NCBI GenBank assembly: GCA_029252045.1
Contig: JAQXCD010000031.1
Coordinates: 94,140-158,139, forward strand
Origin: Sulfitobacter sp.
Lineage (GTDB): Bacteria > Pseudomonadota > Alphaproteobacteria > Rhodobacterales > Rhodobacteraceae
Reading direction: 5' to 3'
DNA length: 64,000 bases
Part shown: positions 45,503 to 54,765 of the stretch, in pieces
How the letters are laid out: each line of letters starts with the position of its first letter
How positions within the stretch are numbered: the stretch's first letter is position 1
Program-made: the position numbers and the translations under genes
Notes under the pieces: generated by a model
What the model was told of the DNA's origin: nothing
The model's input: the letters and a program-made list of their open reading frames with translations, nothing else
Databases searched by the model: none

Positions 45503-46756
45503 CTAGTGCAGATTATGTTGCGCACCGGTACCCTCCTCGTCCATGATACCACGCCCTGTACGAAACCGGTCCAACCGGAATTTCTCGGCCGGTTTGTGGT
45601 GGTTGCCCGTCGCCATCAGATGCGCAAACGAATTGCCAGACCCCGGCACAGCTTTAAACCCGCCGTAACACCAGCCGCAGTTCACAAACAAACCTTCGGT
45701 ATCCGTCTTGTCGATAATGGGCGAGCCATCCGGCGTCATATCCATGATGCCCCCCCAACTACGCAAAACCTTGGCTTTGCCGATCATCGGCATCAAGGTC
45801 ATGCCCGCTTCCATCACATGCTCGACCATGGGCAGGTTACCGCGCGCCGCATAGGAGCTGTAGAAGTCCAGATCACCCCCGAAGACCAAACCACCCTTGT
45901 CCGACTGGCTGATATAGAAATGCCCCATGCCAAAGCTGATCACATTGTCAATCACAGGCTTCAGGCCCTCGGTCACAAAGGCCTGCAAAACGTGGCTCTC
46001 GATCGGCAGGCGCATGCCCGCCATCGCCGCCACCTGAGACGACCGGCCCGCGACAACAATGCCGACCTTCTTGGCGCGGATCGCGCCGCGGGTGGTCTGC
46101 ACGCCGCGCACAACACCGTTCTCGATATCGATGCCGGTGACTTCGCACTGCTGGATCAGGTCCACGCCGCGCTCGGATGCGCCGCGCGCATAGCCCCAAG
46201 CCACCGCATCGTGCCGCGCTGTGCCCGAGCGGCGTTGCAACAACCCGCCATAGATCGGAAAGCGCGTATTCTCGAAATCCAGATAGGGCGCAATCTTGCG
46301 CACACCTTCTACATCCAGCAGTTCGGCATCATCGCCCTGCCCGATGATGCTGTTGCCGCGCCGCGCATAGGCATCGCGCTGGCCGTCCGAATGACACAGC
46401 ATCAACTGCCCGCGCTGGGACAGCATCACGTTATAGTTCAGGTCCTGCTCCAGCCCTTCCCACAGCTTCAGCGAATGGGAATAGAACTGCGAATTGCCAT
46501 CAAGGAAGTAGTTTGCCCGCACAATGGTGGTATTTCGCCCGACGTTACCGCCGCCCAGATACCCCTTTTCGATCACGGCGATGTTGGTCATCCCGTGCTC
46601 TTTTGCAAGGTAATAGGCTGTGGACAGTCCATGCCCGCCGCCGCCGATGATGATTGCGTCATATTCCGCCTTAGGCTCCGCATCCCGCCAATGGGGCTGC
46701 CAGCCTTTGTTGCCGCTCAACCCTTCGCGCAGAATACGCCATCCCGAAAACCGCAT
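45503..46756 (-). CDS. soxB: Sarcosine oxidase beta subunit
   Basis: 417 residues. FAD-binding DAIIIGGGGHGLSTAYYLA then EKGYLGGGNVGRNTTIVRAN; the ARHDAV segment holds a His at the position where this family binds covalent FMN. C-terminal LFVNCGWCYGGFKAVPGSGN is typical. ATG at 46756 with GGAGG 7 bases ahead; the 21 residues before it have no support. First gene of soxBDAG; makes glycine, formaldehyde (as methylene-folate) and peroxide from sarcosine. Confidence 0.94.
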   Translation of the reverse strand: MRFSGWRILREGLSGNKGWQPHWRDAEPKAEYDAIIIGGGGHGLSTAYYLAKEHGMTNIAVIEKGYLGGGNVGRNTTIVRANYFLDGNSQFYSHSLKLWEGLEQDLNYNVMLSQRGQLMLCHSDGQRDAYARRGNSIIGQGDDAELLDVEGVRKIAPYLDFENTRFPIYGGLLQRRSGTARHDAVAWGYARGASERGVDLIQQCEVTGIDIENGVVRGVQTTRGAIRAKKVGIVVAGRSSQVAAMAGMRLPIESHVLQAFVTEGLKPVIDNVISFGMGHFYISQSDKGGLVFGGDLDFYSSYAARGNLPMVEHVMEAGMTLMPMIGKAKVLRSWGGIMDMTPDGSPIIDKTDTEGLFVNCGWCYGGFKAVPGSGNSFAHLMATGNHHKPAEKFRLDRFRTGRGIMDEEGTGAQHNLH

Positions 46757-46820
46757 GCAGACCTCCAGTGTACACTTATGTCCACTCTGGCAAACCTGCC
46801 CTGCGCCCGCAATCGCCAAA

Positions 46821-47576
46821 TCACTCCTGCCGGTAGATCACCTGCGCTGCCTCCGTAAGGGTCGCCATAGTAGCGAAATATGACGAGGGACCATAGCTGA
46901 TCCGCGCAACGCCGGCGGCAGCCAGATCCCCGCGCGGGGCAATATCTGGCAACATCATAATATTAACCGCCAGCGGCACCTGCGCGCAAACCTGCGCAAT
47001 CAGCCCGACATCCCACAACTTTGGCACAAAGAAACCCGAGGCCCCTGCCTCGGCATAGGCTTGCCCGCGGATGATCGCATCAGCCAGCAGCCCTGCATGA
47101 CCCTGCGCACCCGCTTGCAGAAACAAATCTGTACGCGCATTAATAAAGAAATCAGGGCCTACTGCTGCGCGAATGGCGGCGATCCGTGCGCATTGCGCCT
47201 CAAGGCTCCACAGGCCATCACCTTGCACGCGGCGGTCTTCGAAATTCATGCCGACCGCACCTGTGTCGGCCAACATCGCCGCATGCGCCCCGACAATTTC
47301 GGGCGCCTCCCCATATGCGCCCTCGAAATCCACGCTCAGCGGAACATCCTGCGCCTGCACAATCCGGCCCACCAGCCCCAGCAACTGCGCCATCGGCAAA
47401 TGCTCGCCATCGTCATAGCCCTGTGCGGCGGCGACTGCCAAACTTCCCGTGGCAAGGGCCTGTGCACCGCCAGCGACAATCGCCTTGGCTGATCCCGCAT
47501 CCCAACAGTTGTACAACACCAACGGTGCGCCCTTGACGTGCAACGCTGCAAATTCCTGTGCCTTGTTTCTCATCAT
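46821..47576 (-). CDS. Isocitrate lyase / PEP mutase family protein
   Basis: 251 residues. The TIM-barrel of the superfamily shows LYNCWDAGSAKAIVAGGAQA, VDFEGAYGEAPEIVGAHAAM, GMNFEDRR and DFFINARTDLFL. The isocitrate-lyase KKCGH motif is missing, so it is nearer to PEP mutase, oxaloacetate decarboxylase or carboxyphosphonoenolpyruvate mutase type enzymes; exact substrate not readable. Its ATG overlaps the ada stop (ATGA), so the two are coupled. It ends 64 bp before soxB. Confidence 0.82.
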   Translation of the reverse strand: MMRNKAQEFAALHVKGAPLVLYNCWDAGSAKAIVAGGAQALATGSLAVAAAQGYDDGEHLPMAQLLGLVGRIVQAQDVPLSVDFEGAYGEAPEIVGAHAAMLADTGAVGMNFEDRRVQGDGLWSLEAQCARIAAIRAAVGPDFFINARTDLFLQAGAQGHAGLLADAIIRGQAYAEAGASGFFVPKLWDVGLIAQVCAQVPLAVNIMMLPDIAPRGDLAAAGVARISYGPSSYFATMATLTEAAQVIYRQE

Positions 47577-48618
47577 CCAGCTCCCGTAGCGGCAAAACCG
47601 CGTTCTAACTCTATCAACTTCTGTTTGCGCCACAGCCCGCCGCCATAGCCTGTCAGGCTGCCATCCGCCCCCAACACGCGGTGGCAAGGAATAATGATGG
47701 CGATGGGATTTGCCCCGTTGGCACGCGCCACCGCTCGGGTCGCCTCGGGCCTGCCCATGTCACGGGCAAGCTGGCTGTAGCTGCGCGTTTGGCCCGCCGG
47801 TATCTTGCGCAAGGCCTGCCAGACATCCTGTGTAAAACGTGTTCCCAAGGGCGACAGCGGCGTGTTGAATTCCGCACAGCGGCCCGCCATAAAATCCGCC
47901 ATCTCCCGCTCGATCATGTCCGTCGGCGCAAAGCGGCCAAAACCCAAGCCCCCCTTTGCATCACGCCGCAAGGCCGCCAATTCCGCAGGCAGGGCGCGCC
48001 GCTCGGTGAACTCCAGCAGGTGCAGCGCATGCTCGGACGACACGGCAACCATTGCTCCCATCGGAGTCTCGATCCAGTCCGCGCGCAACCGCGCATCGCG
48101 CACAAACGCCCCCGGCGGCAGCCCCATCCACCCCGCAAACGCCGCGCGGAACGCCGAAGCCGAGCTATACCCCGCTTCCAGTTGCGCCTCGATCACGCGC
48201 CCGCCGCCCGCCAGTTCGGCCCCGCCAGCCCGCAACAGCGCCAGACGCGCCATTTCCAGAAATGTCATACCAAAATGCCGCTTGAACGCCCGCCGCACGG
48301 TGGACAGATCATACCCCAACGCAGCGATGTCCCCTCGGCCCAGCGCCTTGTAGGGTTTTCATCCAGCGCGGCCAGCAAAGCCTGAACAGCCGATTCACCC
48401 TCAACAGCCGGCGCCATCGGATGACACCGCTTGCACGCGCGGTAGCCCGCCTCTATCGCGGATCCCAGCCTATCAAAGAAAGTGCAATTTTGCGCCTTGG
48501 GTTTACGGGCGGGACAGGTAAGCCGACAAAACACACCCGTAGACGAGACGCCAACCCACGCGCGCCCGTCCCATGCCGGATCACGTGCCAGCAGAGCTGG
48601 CATAGAGGACTTCATCAT
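47573..48618 (-). pseudogene. ada: Ada-type methylphosphotriester/O6-alkylguanine methyltransferase, frameshifted
   Basis: Two pieces of one Ada protein in different frames. Piece 1 (from about 48618) has WDGRAWVGVSSTGVFCRLTC, PARKPKAQNCTFF and ACKRCHP, the methylphosphotriester domain with four Cys, ending NPTRRWAEG. Piece 2 continues GYDLSTVRRAFKRHFGMTFL (AraC domain) to the active-site PCHRVLG. The join fails at a run of four C at 48331-48334 on the plus strand: five would restore one frame. Either a real loss of function or a homopolymer sequencing error. Confidence 0.85.
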
Positions 48619-48701
48619 CTGGTAAATCAAACATCATGGCAGCAGACTACCCCGCCTGTGCAAGACTGTCCGCCGCCAATCAGGCGTTTATTCAAAATAC
48701 A

Positions 48702-49082
48702 TCAGTGCAGGAACGCGCACAAATATCCGTCATGCGCCCAGCCCTGAACAGGCAATTCCCTGAGCGGGATTCCCCGCCCTCCGGCGGATACCTGACGGTA
48801 GGCATGCAAGACGCGTAACCAACGCCCGCGTCGCTCTTTTGCGTTGACCTCTACAATCGCCAAACGCTTGAGTTTGCGAACCGCCTTGAACTCACTGCCC
48901 GGCCCACTTCGGATGCTGAGAAAGCCATCCGGCCCGTTGACATTGCAGACCATAGACAGCTGGGTTGCGAAACTCGGGTTAAGTGGCCAGTTACCACGGT
49001 CGAGGCCCATCAACTCGACCTCGCCGTAAACTGCCGTTTCAGCAACTGCGTGCGCGGCCATAAAGGCCGCGCACGCAATCAA
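48702..49082 (-). CDS. Secreted SH3-like domain protein
   Basis: 126 residues from a TTG start at 49082 (no ATG upstream in frame before a stop); the N-terminus MIACAAFMAAHAVAETAVYG looks like a short signal peptide. The body is a bacterial SH3-like fold: FLSIRSGPGSEFKAVRKLKR, VEVNAKERRGRWLRVL, GWAHDGYLCAFLH. These often bind peptidoglycan or periplasmic partners. It follows the gdh gene by 13 bases. Confidence 0.65.
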   Translation of the reverse strand: MIACAAFMAAHAVAETAVYGEVELMGLDRGNWPLNPSFATQLSMVCNVNGPDGFLSIRSGPGSEFKAVRKLKRLAIVEVNAKERRGRWLRVLHAYRQVSAGGRGIPLRELPVQGWAHDGYLCAFLH

Positions 49083-49095
49083 TACTTATTTCAAC

Positions 49096-50529
49096 TTACA
49101 GACCTTTGGCCTGATAACTGGCAGCAACCTTACCGATCGAAACCAGATAGGCCGCTGTCCGCAGATCCGTCACATCCGCGCGCTCGTGCCAGACCTTTGC
49201 CATGGAATCATACGCAATCCGCATGGTGTCATCGAGACCCGAGCGCACCAGCTCAAGCTCGCCCGCGCCGCGAAGATACTTGTCCTTGAAGTCGGGGCTG
49301 AGCGTCCAGTTGATCGAGGTGTCGCGGCTGATCCGCTCCAACTCGTCCACAATCAACTGGTGGCGGCTTTCTTCCTGACGGCGGCCCATCCGGCCAAAGC
49401 GGATGTGGGACAGGTTTTTGACCCACTCAAAGTAGCTAACCGTCACACCGCCCGCGTTTGCATACATGTCGGGGATAATCACCGTCCCCTTGTCACGCAG
49501 GATTTCATCCGCGCCGGCAGTTGTCGGACCATTCGCCGCCTCGATGATCAGAGGTGCCTTGATCCGGTGCGCGTTGCGCAGGTTGATCACACCCTCAAGC
49601 GCCGCCGGAATCAGGATATCGCAATCAGCCTCCAACAGGCTGGCGCCATCCTCTACAAACGTACCGCCAGCGAACCCTTTGGGCGACCCTTCGGCAGTGA
49701 TATGCGCTTTCAATGCTTCGATATCGATGCCGTTATCATTCCAGATGGCACCGTTATACTCGATCACACCCACAACAGGCGCGCCGTCTTCTTCGCTCAG
49801 GAACTTGGCGGCGTGATAGCCCACGTTGCCAAGGCCCTGCACCACAACACGCTTACCGTCCAGAGTACCGCTTATACCCGCCTTTTTGACGCCCTCGCTA
49901 TCGCGGAAGAACGCACGCAGCGCAAATTGCACGCCGCGGCCCGTCGCCTCGGTGCGGCCCTGAATACCACCTGCGTTAATCGGCTTGCCCGTCACACAAG
50001 CAGCCCCGTTGATGTCTGTGGTGTGCATGCGCTTGTACTGGTCGGCAATCCACGCCATTTCACGCTCGCCCGTGCCCATGTCAGGGGCAGGTACGTTTTG
50101 CGCCGGATTGATAAGGTCACGTTTGATCAGCTCATAAGCAAAACGGCGGGTAATCATCTCCAGCTCGTGCACTTCGTATTCACGCGGATCAATACACAGG
50201 CCACCCTTTGAGCCACCAAACGGCGCCTCAACCAGCGCGCATTTGAAAGTCATCAGCGCAGCCAGCGCCTCTACTTCATCCTGATTGACGCCCATGGAAT
50301 AGCGGATACCACCTTTGACCGGCTCCATATGTTCAGAGTGGACCGACCGGTAACCGGTAAATGTTTTGATGTCGCCGCGTAGACGCACGCCGAACCGGAC
50401 AGTGTATGTTGCGTTACAAACCCTGATTTTTTCGACAAGCCCTGGCTTGAGGTCCATCAGGTCAACCGCACGGTTGAACATCAGGTTCACGCTTTCGCGA
50501 AAGCTTGGCTCGTTAGGGGAATGGCTCAT
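49096..50529 (-). CDS. gdhA: Glutamate dehydrogenase
   Basis: 477 residues. Deaminates glutamate to 2-oxoglutarate or the reverse. Motifs: VKGGIRYSMGVNQDEVEALA, APFGGSKGGLCIDPREYEVH (catalytic Lys), APDMGTGEREMAWIADQYKR, and the Rossmann GKRVVVQGLGNVGYHAAKFL. The closest pattern is the small hexameric NAD-type. ATG at 50529; the longer form is unsupported. Confidence 0.92.
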   Translation of the reverse strand: MSHSPNEPSFRESVNLMFNRAVDLMDLKPGLVEKIRVCNATYTVRFGVRLRGDIKTFTGYRSVHSEHMEPVKGGIRYSMGVNQDEVEALAALMTFKCALVEAPFGGSKGGLCIDPREYEVHELEMITRRFAYELIKRDLINPAQNVPAPDMGTGEREMAWIADQYKRMHTTDINGAACVTGKPINAGGIQGRTEATGRGVQFALRAFFRDSEGVKKAGISGTLDGKRVVVQGLGNVGYHAAKFLSEEDGAPVVGVIEYNGAIWNDNGIDIEALKAHITAEGSPKGFAGGTFVEDGASLLEADCDILIPAALEGVINLRNAHRIKAPLIIEAANGPTTAGADEILRDKGTVIIPDMYANAGGVTVSYFEWVKNLSHIRFGRMGRRQEESRHQLIVDELERISRDTSINWTLSPDFKDKYLRGAGELELVRSGLDDTMRIAYDSMAKVWHERADVTDLRTAAYLVSIGKVAASYQAKGL

Positions 50530-50739
50530 GAGAGACTGCCTTTGTATAGGTCTGTTTTGGAATCTAAGTGCGCGCTCGGGGAATCCGGGGCTGCCCAGCC
50601 TACATAGAGAGGAATGCACAAAGGTGCCACTTTTTTAATCAGTTTAAGAACAATTTCTCTCTACACCTTCCTGTGTTTAGATATTGACCAACCACGCACC
50701 TTTTGCGCTCTCTTGCCACGCAGAGTTAAGGAGCCGGAT

Positions 50740-51207
50740 ATGGGCAAAAGTATCACCCGCGTCAGACAGGCCGCACTGGACGCCGGACTACAGATTCAAG
50801 TGATCACATTACCCTCCAGCGCGCGGACCGCACAACAAGCGGCTGACAGCTGTGGCTGCGCTGTCGGGCAAATTGCCAAATCCATGATTTTCGAGGGCAC
50901 ACGATCCGGTGCCCTTAAACTTATCCTCGTTAGCGGCACGCATCAACTGGACCTGAGCCGCGCAGAAATCCTGTTCGGTGAACCGTTGGGACGGGCCGAT
51001 CCCAAACGTGTGCGTGCCGAAACCGGTTTTGCCATTGGCGGTGTTGCTCCCATAGGTCATCTTTGTTCGATGCAAACGTATATGGACGAAGTCTTAACAA
51101 AGTATGAAACTGTCTGGGCCGCAGCAGGTGCCCCCGAGACCGTATTCGAGATCGCGCCGCACGCATTGCTGACCGCGACACAGGCCGTTCTTTTCAACAA
51201 CGGCTAG
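50740..51207 (+). CDS. YbaK/ProX-type aminoacyl-tRNA deacylase
   Basis: 155 residues. The YbaK fold is seen in HQLDLSRAEILFGEPLGRAD, FAIGGVAPIGHLCSMQTYMD and GQIAKSMIFEG (Lys region). These hydrolyse mischarged Cys- or Ala-tRNA-Pro. AAGGAG precedes ATG at 50740; earlier start unsupported. Divergent from the gdh gene. Confidence 0.87.
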   Translation: MGKSITRVRQAALDAGLQIQVITLPSSARTAQQAADSCGCAVGQIAKSMIFEGTRSGALKLILVSGTHQLDLSRAEILFGEPLGRADPKRVRAETGFAIGGVAPIGHLCSMQTYMDEVLTKYETVWAAAGAPETVFEIAPHALLTATQAVLFNNG

Positions 51208-51496
51208 CCTACCCATCCCGTTCCGCCGCATACCTACCTATGATTGCAGACTCATATCCGATCGGGTCAATACGACTCGCCTGTGGCAAAAGTGTTCGGA
51301 TGAACACCGATGTGGCTGACTGTTTACCACCTAGAAACACTAGGCCGGATGTAGCGCCATTATGCTTAAAATCCCTTTAAAAATATGACGTTAATGCAAA
51401 AATGCGCCCCATTTTGGCCACGTTTTTCATCCATAAGGCTTAGTCATGTAGCCAAAGGTCCCGTCACTTTGACAGGGCAAGGCATGAGAGGTGAAG

Positions 51497-52918
51497 ATGA
51501 TGTCAAGACTGTTTTCGACGACAGCCGTCCCGGCTATTGCGGGACGGATAAACAATCCACACCTGCGCCGGTATGCGCAGGAAGAAGACGGTGCTGTAAC
51601 CATCTTCGCAACCGTTGTAATTTTGATGCTGGTGCTAATCGCCGGTATCTCTTTCGACTTGCAACGCAATGAAATGGACCGTGTCCGCATCCAGAATACG
51701 GCCGACCGCGCCGTACTTGCTGCGGCGGACCTGGACCAAACCCTATCGCCAGAAGCGGTTGTACAGGACTATTTTGAAAAGTCCGGCATCCCTATGGCAG
51801 CCAACCAGATCAACGTGGATGAGGGCCTGAACTACCGGACAGTATCGGTAACTTCGGACAGCACCACACCGACAAACTTTATGAAGATGCTTGGCGTAGA
51901 CGAACTGCCTTTGCGGAGCCTCGCAGAAGCTGAAGAGCGTGTGAACAACGTGGAAATCTCCATGGTGCTCGACATCTCCGGCTCCATGGGGTCCGGCGAC
52001 AAAATGTCGAACCTGCGGACGGCGGCCAAGACCTTTGTCACAACGGTTCTGAACGACTCTACTCAGGATTTGGTCTCGCTCTCGATTGTCCCCTACTACG
52101 AGCATGTGAGTGCGGGCCCAGAGATCATGAGCAAGTTCAACGTGGACTATAACAACCCCTATAGCCACTGCCTTGAATTCGACGAGGCCGACTTCAACAC
52201 GTCGACCCTGCGTCGCAACAAGCAATATGATCAGGTTCAGCACTTTCAATGGGGCACATATAGCCAAACCCCCAGCAATTATGTTTGCCCTACAGGCCAG
52301 TACGAAGATGTTGTAGCCTTCAGCCAGAACATCTCGGCGCTCAACAACAAGATCGACCGTCTGGTGCCCCGCGGCAGTACGTCCATCTTTGCGGGTATGA
52401 AATGGGCTGCGGGTCTGCTTGATCCCGACTTTAACACAATCAACGCGTCACTTGCCGCGGATGGCGTAACTGACCCCGTGTTTGCCGCGCGTCCTGCCGC
52501 CTTCGATGACCATGAAACGCTGAAGACCGTGATCCTGATGACCGATGGTCAGAACCACTATTCCTACCGGATCAACGACAACTACTATGCCAACTACAGC
52601 CATGCGGCCCACTGGGACCGATATAGCCTGGATTGGTACCTGAACCGCTATGTCAGCAGCTACTATCACAACCGGTGGAAGTACCTAAAGTACTGGCCTG
52701 AATACGGTGACACCCTTCTGAGCAACGTCTGTAGCGCAGCCAAAGCAAAGAACACTGTCATCTGGTCCATCGGCTTCGAAGTAACAGACGATAGCGCAGA
52801 AGTTATGAAGGACTGCGCCTCTTCTCCCAGCCACTTCTTCCGGGTTGAAGGTGTGGAAATCAGAGACGCATTCAGTGCCATTGCGCGCCAAATCAACCAG
52901 CTGAGGCTCACACAATGA
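51497..52918 (+). CDS. TadG-like pilus-assembly protein with von Willebrand A domain
   Basis: 473 residues. N-terminal pseudopilin helix AQEEDGAVTIFATVVILMLV (TadE/TadG type III signal region). A von Willebrand A domain follows, with the MIDAS triad start DISGSMGSG, and TVILMTDGQ. The middle is unusually rich in Tyr and Asn/His (NHYSYRINDNYYANYSHAAH). First of three consecutive Tad-like genes; no other tad genes (cpaA-F, tadB/C) are in the window. ATG 51497 with AGAGG upstream; an ATG one codon later is possible. Confidence 0.82.
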   Translation: MMSRLFSTTAVPAIAGRINNPHLRRYAQEEDGAVTIFATVVILMLVLIAGISFDLQRNEMDRVRIQNTADRAVLAAADLDQTLSPEAVVQDYFEKSGIPMAANQINVDEGLNYRTVSVTSDSTTPTNFMKMLGVDELPLRSLAEAEERVNNVEISMVLDISGSMGSGDKMSNLRTAAKTFVTTVLNDSTQDLVSLSIVPYYEHVSAGPEIMSKFNVDYNNPYSHCLEFDEADFNTSTLRRNKQYDQVQHFQWGTYSQTPSNYVCPTGQYEDVVAFSQNISALNNKIDRLVPRGSTSIFAGMKWAAGLLDPDFNTINASLAADGVTDPVFAARPAAFDDHETLKTVILMTDGQNHYSYRINDNYYANYSHAAHWDRYSLDWYLNRYVSSYYHNRWKYLKYWPEYGDTLLSNVCSAAKAKNTVIWSIGFEVTDDSAEVMKDCASSPSHFFRVEGVEIRDAFSAIARQINQLRLTQ

Positions 52919-53463
52919 ATATTCGTATGAACAAATTCCTCCGCCGTTTCCGCAAAGAAGAAAAAGGGTCGGTGTATCTCATTGAGTTCGTGATCATGGC
53001 TCCCCTGCTGTTCATGACCTTCTTCTTCGGCTTCGAGCTGAGCATGCACTCCATCCGCCAGATGCAACTGGATCGCGGCCTTGAAGTGACCACCCGTGAA
53101 GTACGCCTGAATACTTCGGTACAGTTCACACATGACGCCCTGAAAAGCGCCATCTGTGCGAACAGCGGTGGTCTGGCAGATTGTGAAGACAACCTGCGCC
53201 TGGAAATGATTCCGACCAACCCGCGTACTTTTGCGTCGCTGCCATCTGACGCGGACTGCATCAACACCGCACAGCCGGTAACTCCGGTGCGCGGCTGGTC
53301 CCTGGGCCAACAGCATGAACTGATGCTGCTGCGCGCTTGCTACCAGTTCGTGCCTCTGTGGAACAACATTGGTCTGGGCTCTGTCCTGGACACCAACGAC
53401 GGAAGCGATGACGGCTATGCCAAAATGGTCTCGATCAGCGCCTTCGTACAGGAGCCAAGATAA
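52915..53463 (+). CDS. TadE/TadG-like pseudopilin
   Basis: 182 residues. Overlaps the upstream stop by 4 bases (ATGA). The pseudopilin signal region is RKEEKGSVYLIEFVIMAPLL with a following hydrophobic helix. The body has four Cys (SAICANSGGLADCE, DADCIN, LRACYQF), possible disulfides. Works with its neighbours as a minor pseudopilin. Confidence 0.8.
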   Translation: MNIRMNKFLRRFRKEEKGSVYLIEFVIMAPLLFMTFFFGFELSMHSIRQMQLDRGLEVTTREVRLNTSVQFTHDALKSAICANSGGLADCEDNLRLEMIPTNPRTFASLPSDADCINTAQPVTPVRGWSLGQQHELMLLRACYQFVPLWNNIGLGSVLDTNDGSDDGYAKMVSISAFVQEPR

Positions 53464-54020
53464 TGTCAAAACCTGAACTCAAACCTAACCGGAAGAGCAC
53501 CTTCATCAAGGAAGAAGACGGGTCGTCGGCCGTTGAGTCGATGATCATGATCCCTCTGGTCTTCTTCGTGCTGCTGTCAATCTTCACGCTTTTCGATGCA
53601 TTCCGCCAATATGCAATGCACCAGAAGGCGGCCTACACGATCAGCGACATGATCTCTCGCGAGACACTGCCGCTGGACAGCACCTACCTGGAAGGGGCGC
53701 ACGCCCTGTTCGACACGATGACCCGTGCCCCACAGGACAGCAGCCTGCGGGTGAGCATTGTACGCTACGCCTCGCGTGACAACATCATCAAGCTGGATTG
53801 GTCCAAGACACGCGGCAACACAACGGCCCTGTCCAACAACCAAGTCCGTAACTGGACTGCCAAACTGCCAGTGATGGCACACAACGAGCGCATGATCGTC
53901 GTCGAGACCTTTGCGAACTACGTCGCGCCGTTCACGACAGGCCTTGAAGACCGCGAAATCGCGAACTTTATCTTCACACGGCCACGCTATGCACCACAGG
54001 TGCTGTGGCAAGGCATCTGA
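53463..54020 (+). CDS. TadE-like pseudopilin
   Basis: 185 residues. Starts inside the upstream stop (1-base overlap region). Signal and helix: EEDGSSAVESMIMIPLVFFV, the cleavage G followed by S, with E at the fifth position typical of pseudopilins. C-terminus ends FTRPRYAPQVLWQGI. Third of the Tad-like trio; a good terminator follows. Confidence 0.8.
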   Translation: MSKPELKPNRKSTFIKEEDGSSAVESMIMIPLVFFVLLSIFTLFDAFRQYAMHQKAAYTISDMISRETLPLDSTYLEGAHALFDTMTRAPQDSSLRVSIVRYASRDNIIKLDWSKTRGNTTALSNNQVRNWTAKLPVMAHNERMIVVETFANYVAPFTTGLEDREIANFIFTRPRYAPQVLWQGI

Positions 54021-54047
54021 TCGGTCCCACCCGACCAGCTAAAAACA

Positions 54048-54077
54048 AACCCCGGACGGTTCACACCGTCCGGGGTT
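54048..54077 (+). terminator. Terminator after the Tad-like trio
   Basis: AACCCCGGACGGT (54048-54060) pairs perfectly with ACCGTCCGGGGTT (54065-54077) around TCAC, followed by TTCTTATT. A strong Rho-independent terminator, also usable for the convergent gene. Confidence 0.9.
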
Positions 54078-54112
54078 TTCTTATTCTAATGCAGCCCGCG
54101 TTACAGATAAGC

Positions 54113-54628
54113 TTATTTGTCCAGCTTCATCTCGCGCTGTGCCATCATTGCCGCGATAATCTCGGACATGAATTTCGTCTGGCCCGCAGGTGTCATACCA
54201 CCAATGCCGATCCGGCGTCCACAGCGCCACCAAAGACCCGGACGCCATTCATTGCTTGCCCCCGATGTGGTGCGCAGCAAAAAACCGTTTGAGGGTTTGA
54301 ATGCAAAAAACCCGCGGTCCATCCCGTCGATATCAGCAATCAATGCAATCACGGTACCGTCACTGTCGCGCAACTCGGTTTCTGTCAGTTCGATCCGCGT
54401 CTGCGTAGCGCGGCGCATCTTATCCGCCATCCACAGCGACCCAGCCCCCAGTAGCACCAGAAACAGTCGCCATTCGAGTGCGGGTGATTGAACCACAGCA
54501 ATATAGATCAGCATCAGGCCCAGCAGCGCAAGCATCCCCATTCCCAGATACCGCCGCCCGGTAGCAGCAGTCGCCGTCGCCAAAATTTCGTTAGAGGCCG
54601 TTTGGGGAAGATCATTGAATGAGGTCAT
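54113..54628 (-). CDS. Two-helix membrane protein with PH-like domain
   Basis: 171 residues. Two membrane helices (GMGMLALLGLMLIYIAVV and WRLFLVLLGAGSLWMAD) lead into a soluble beta-rich region (IELTETELRDSDGTVIALIA, FAFKPSNGFLLRTTSG), the pattern of bacterial PH-like proteins. Function unknown. Minus strand, alone between the trio's terminator and the dehydrogenase terminator. Confidence 0.72.
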   Translation of the reverse strand: MTSFNDLPQTASNEILATATAATGRRYLGMGMLALLGLMLIYIAVVQSPALEWRLFLVLLGAGSLWMADKMRRATQTRIELTETELRDSDGTVIALIADIDGMDRGFFAFKPSNGFLLRTTSGASNEWRPGLWWRCGRRIGIGGMTPAGQTKFMSEIIAAMMAQREMKLDK

Positions 54629-54699
54629 GGAGGTACTCCTTTTCGCGACCCCTAGACGCAGATGATCCTTCCGGCAAGCCTTCGCTGAGGGCCGTACGC

Positions 54700-54731
54700 A
54701 AAAGGCGCCCGCACATTTGTGCAGGCGCCTC
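54700..54731 (-). terminator. Terminator after the dehydrogenase gene
   Basis: AGGCGCC (54703-54709), inner GCAC/GTGC, and GGCGCCT (54724-54730) form a long stem; on the minus strand it ends in TTTT. Confidence 0.75.
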
Positions 54732-54765
54732 TGTCAATCAGGGGCATTCGCCCCCGCATTCCGGC

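Noticed and set aside
45464..46858. Long plus-strand reading (464 codons) opposite soxB
   Set aside because: Antisense of a well-conserved sarcosine oxidase subunit; no protein signature.
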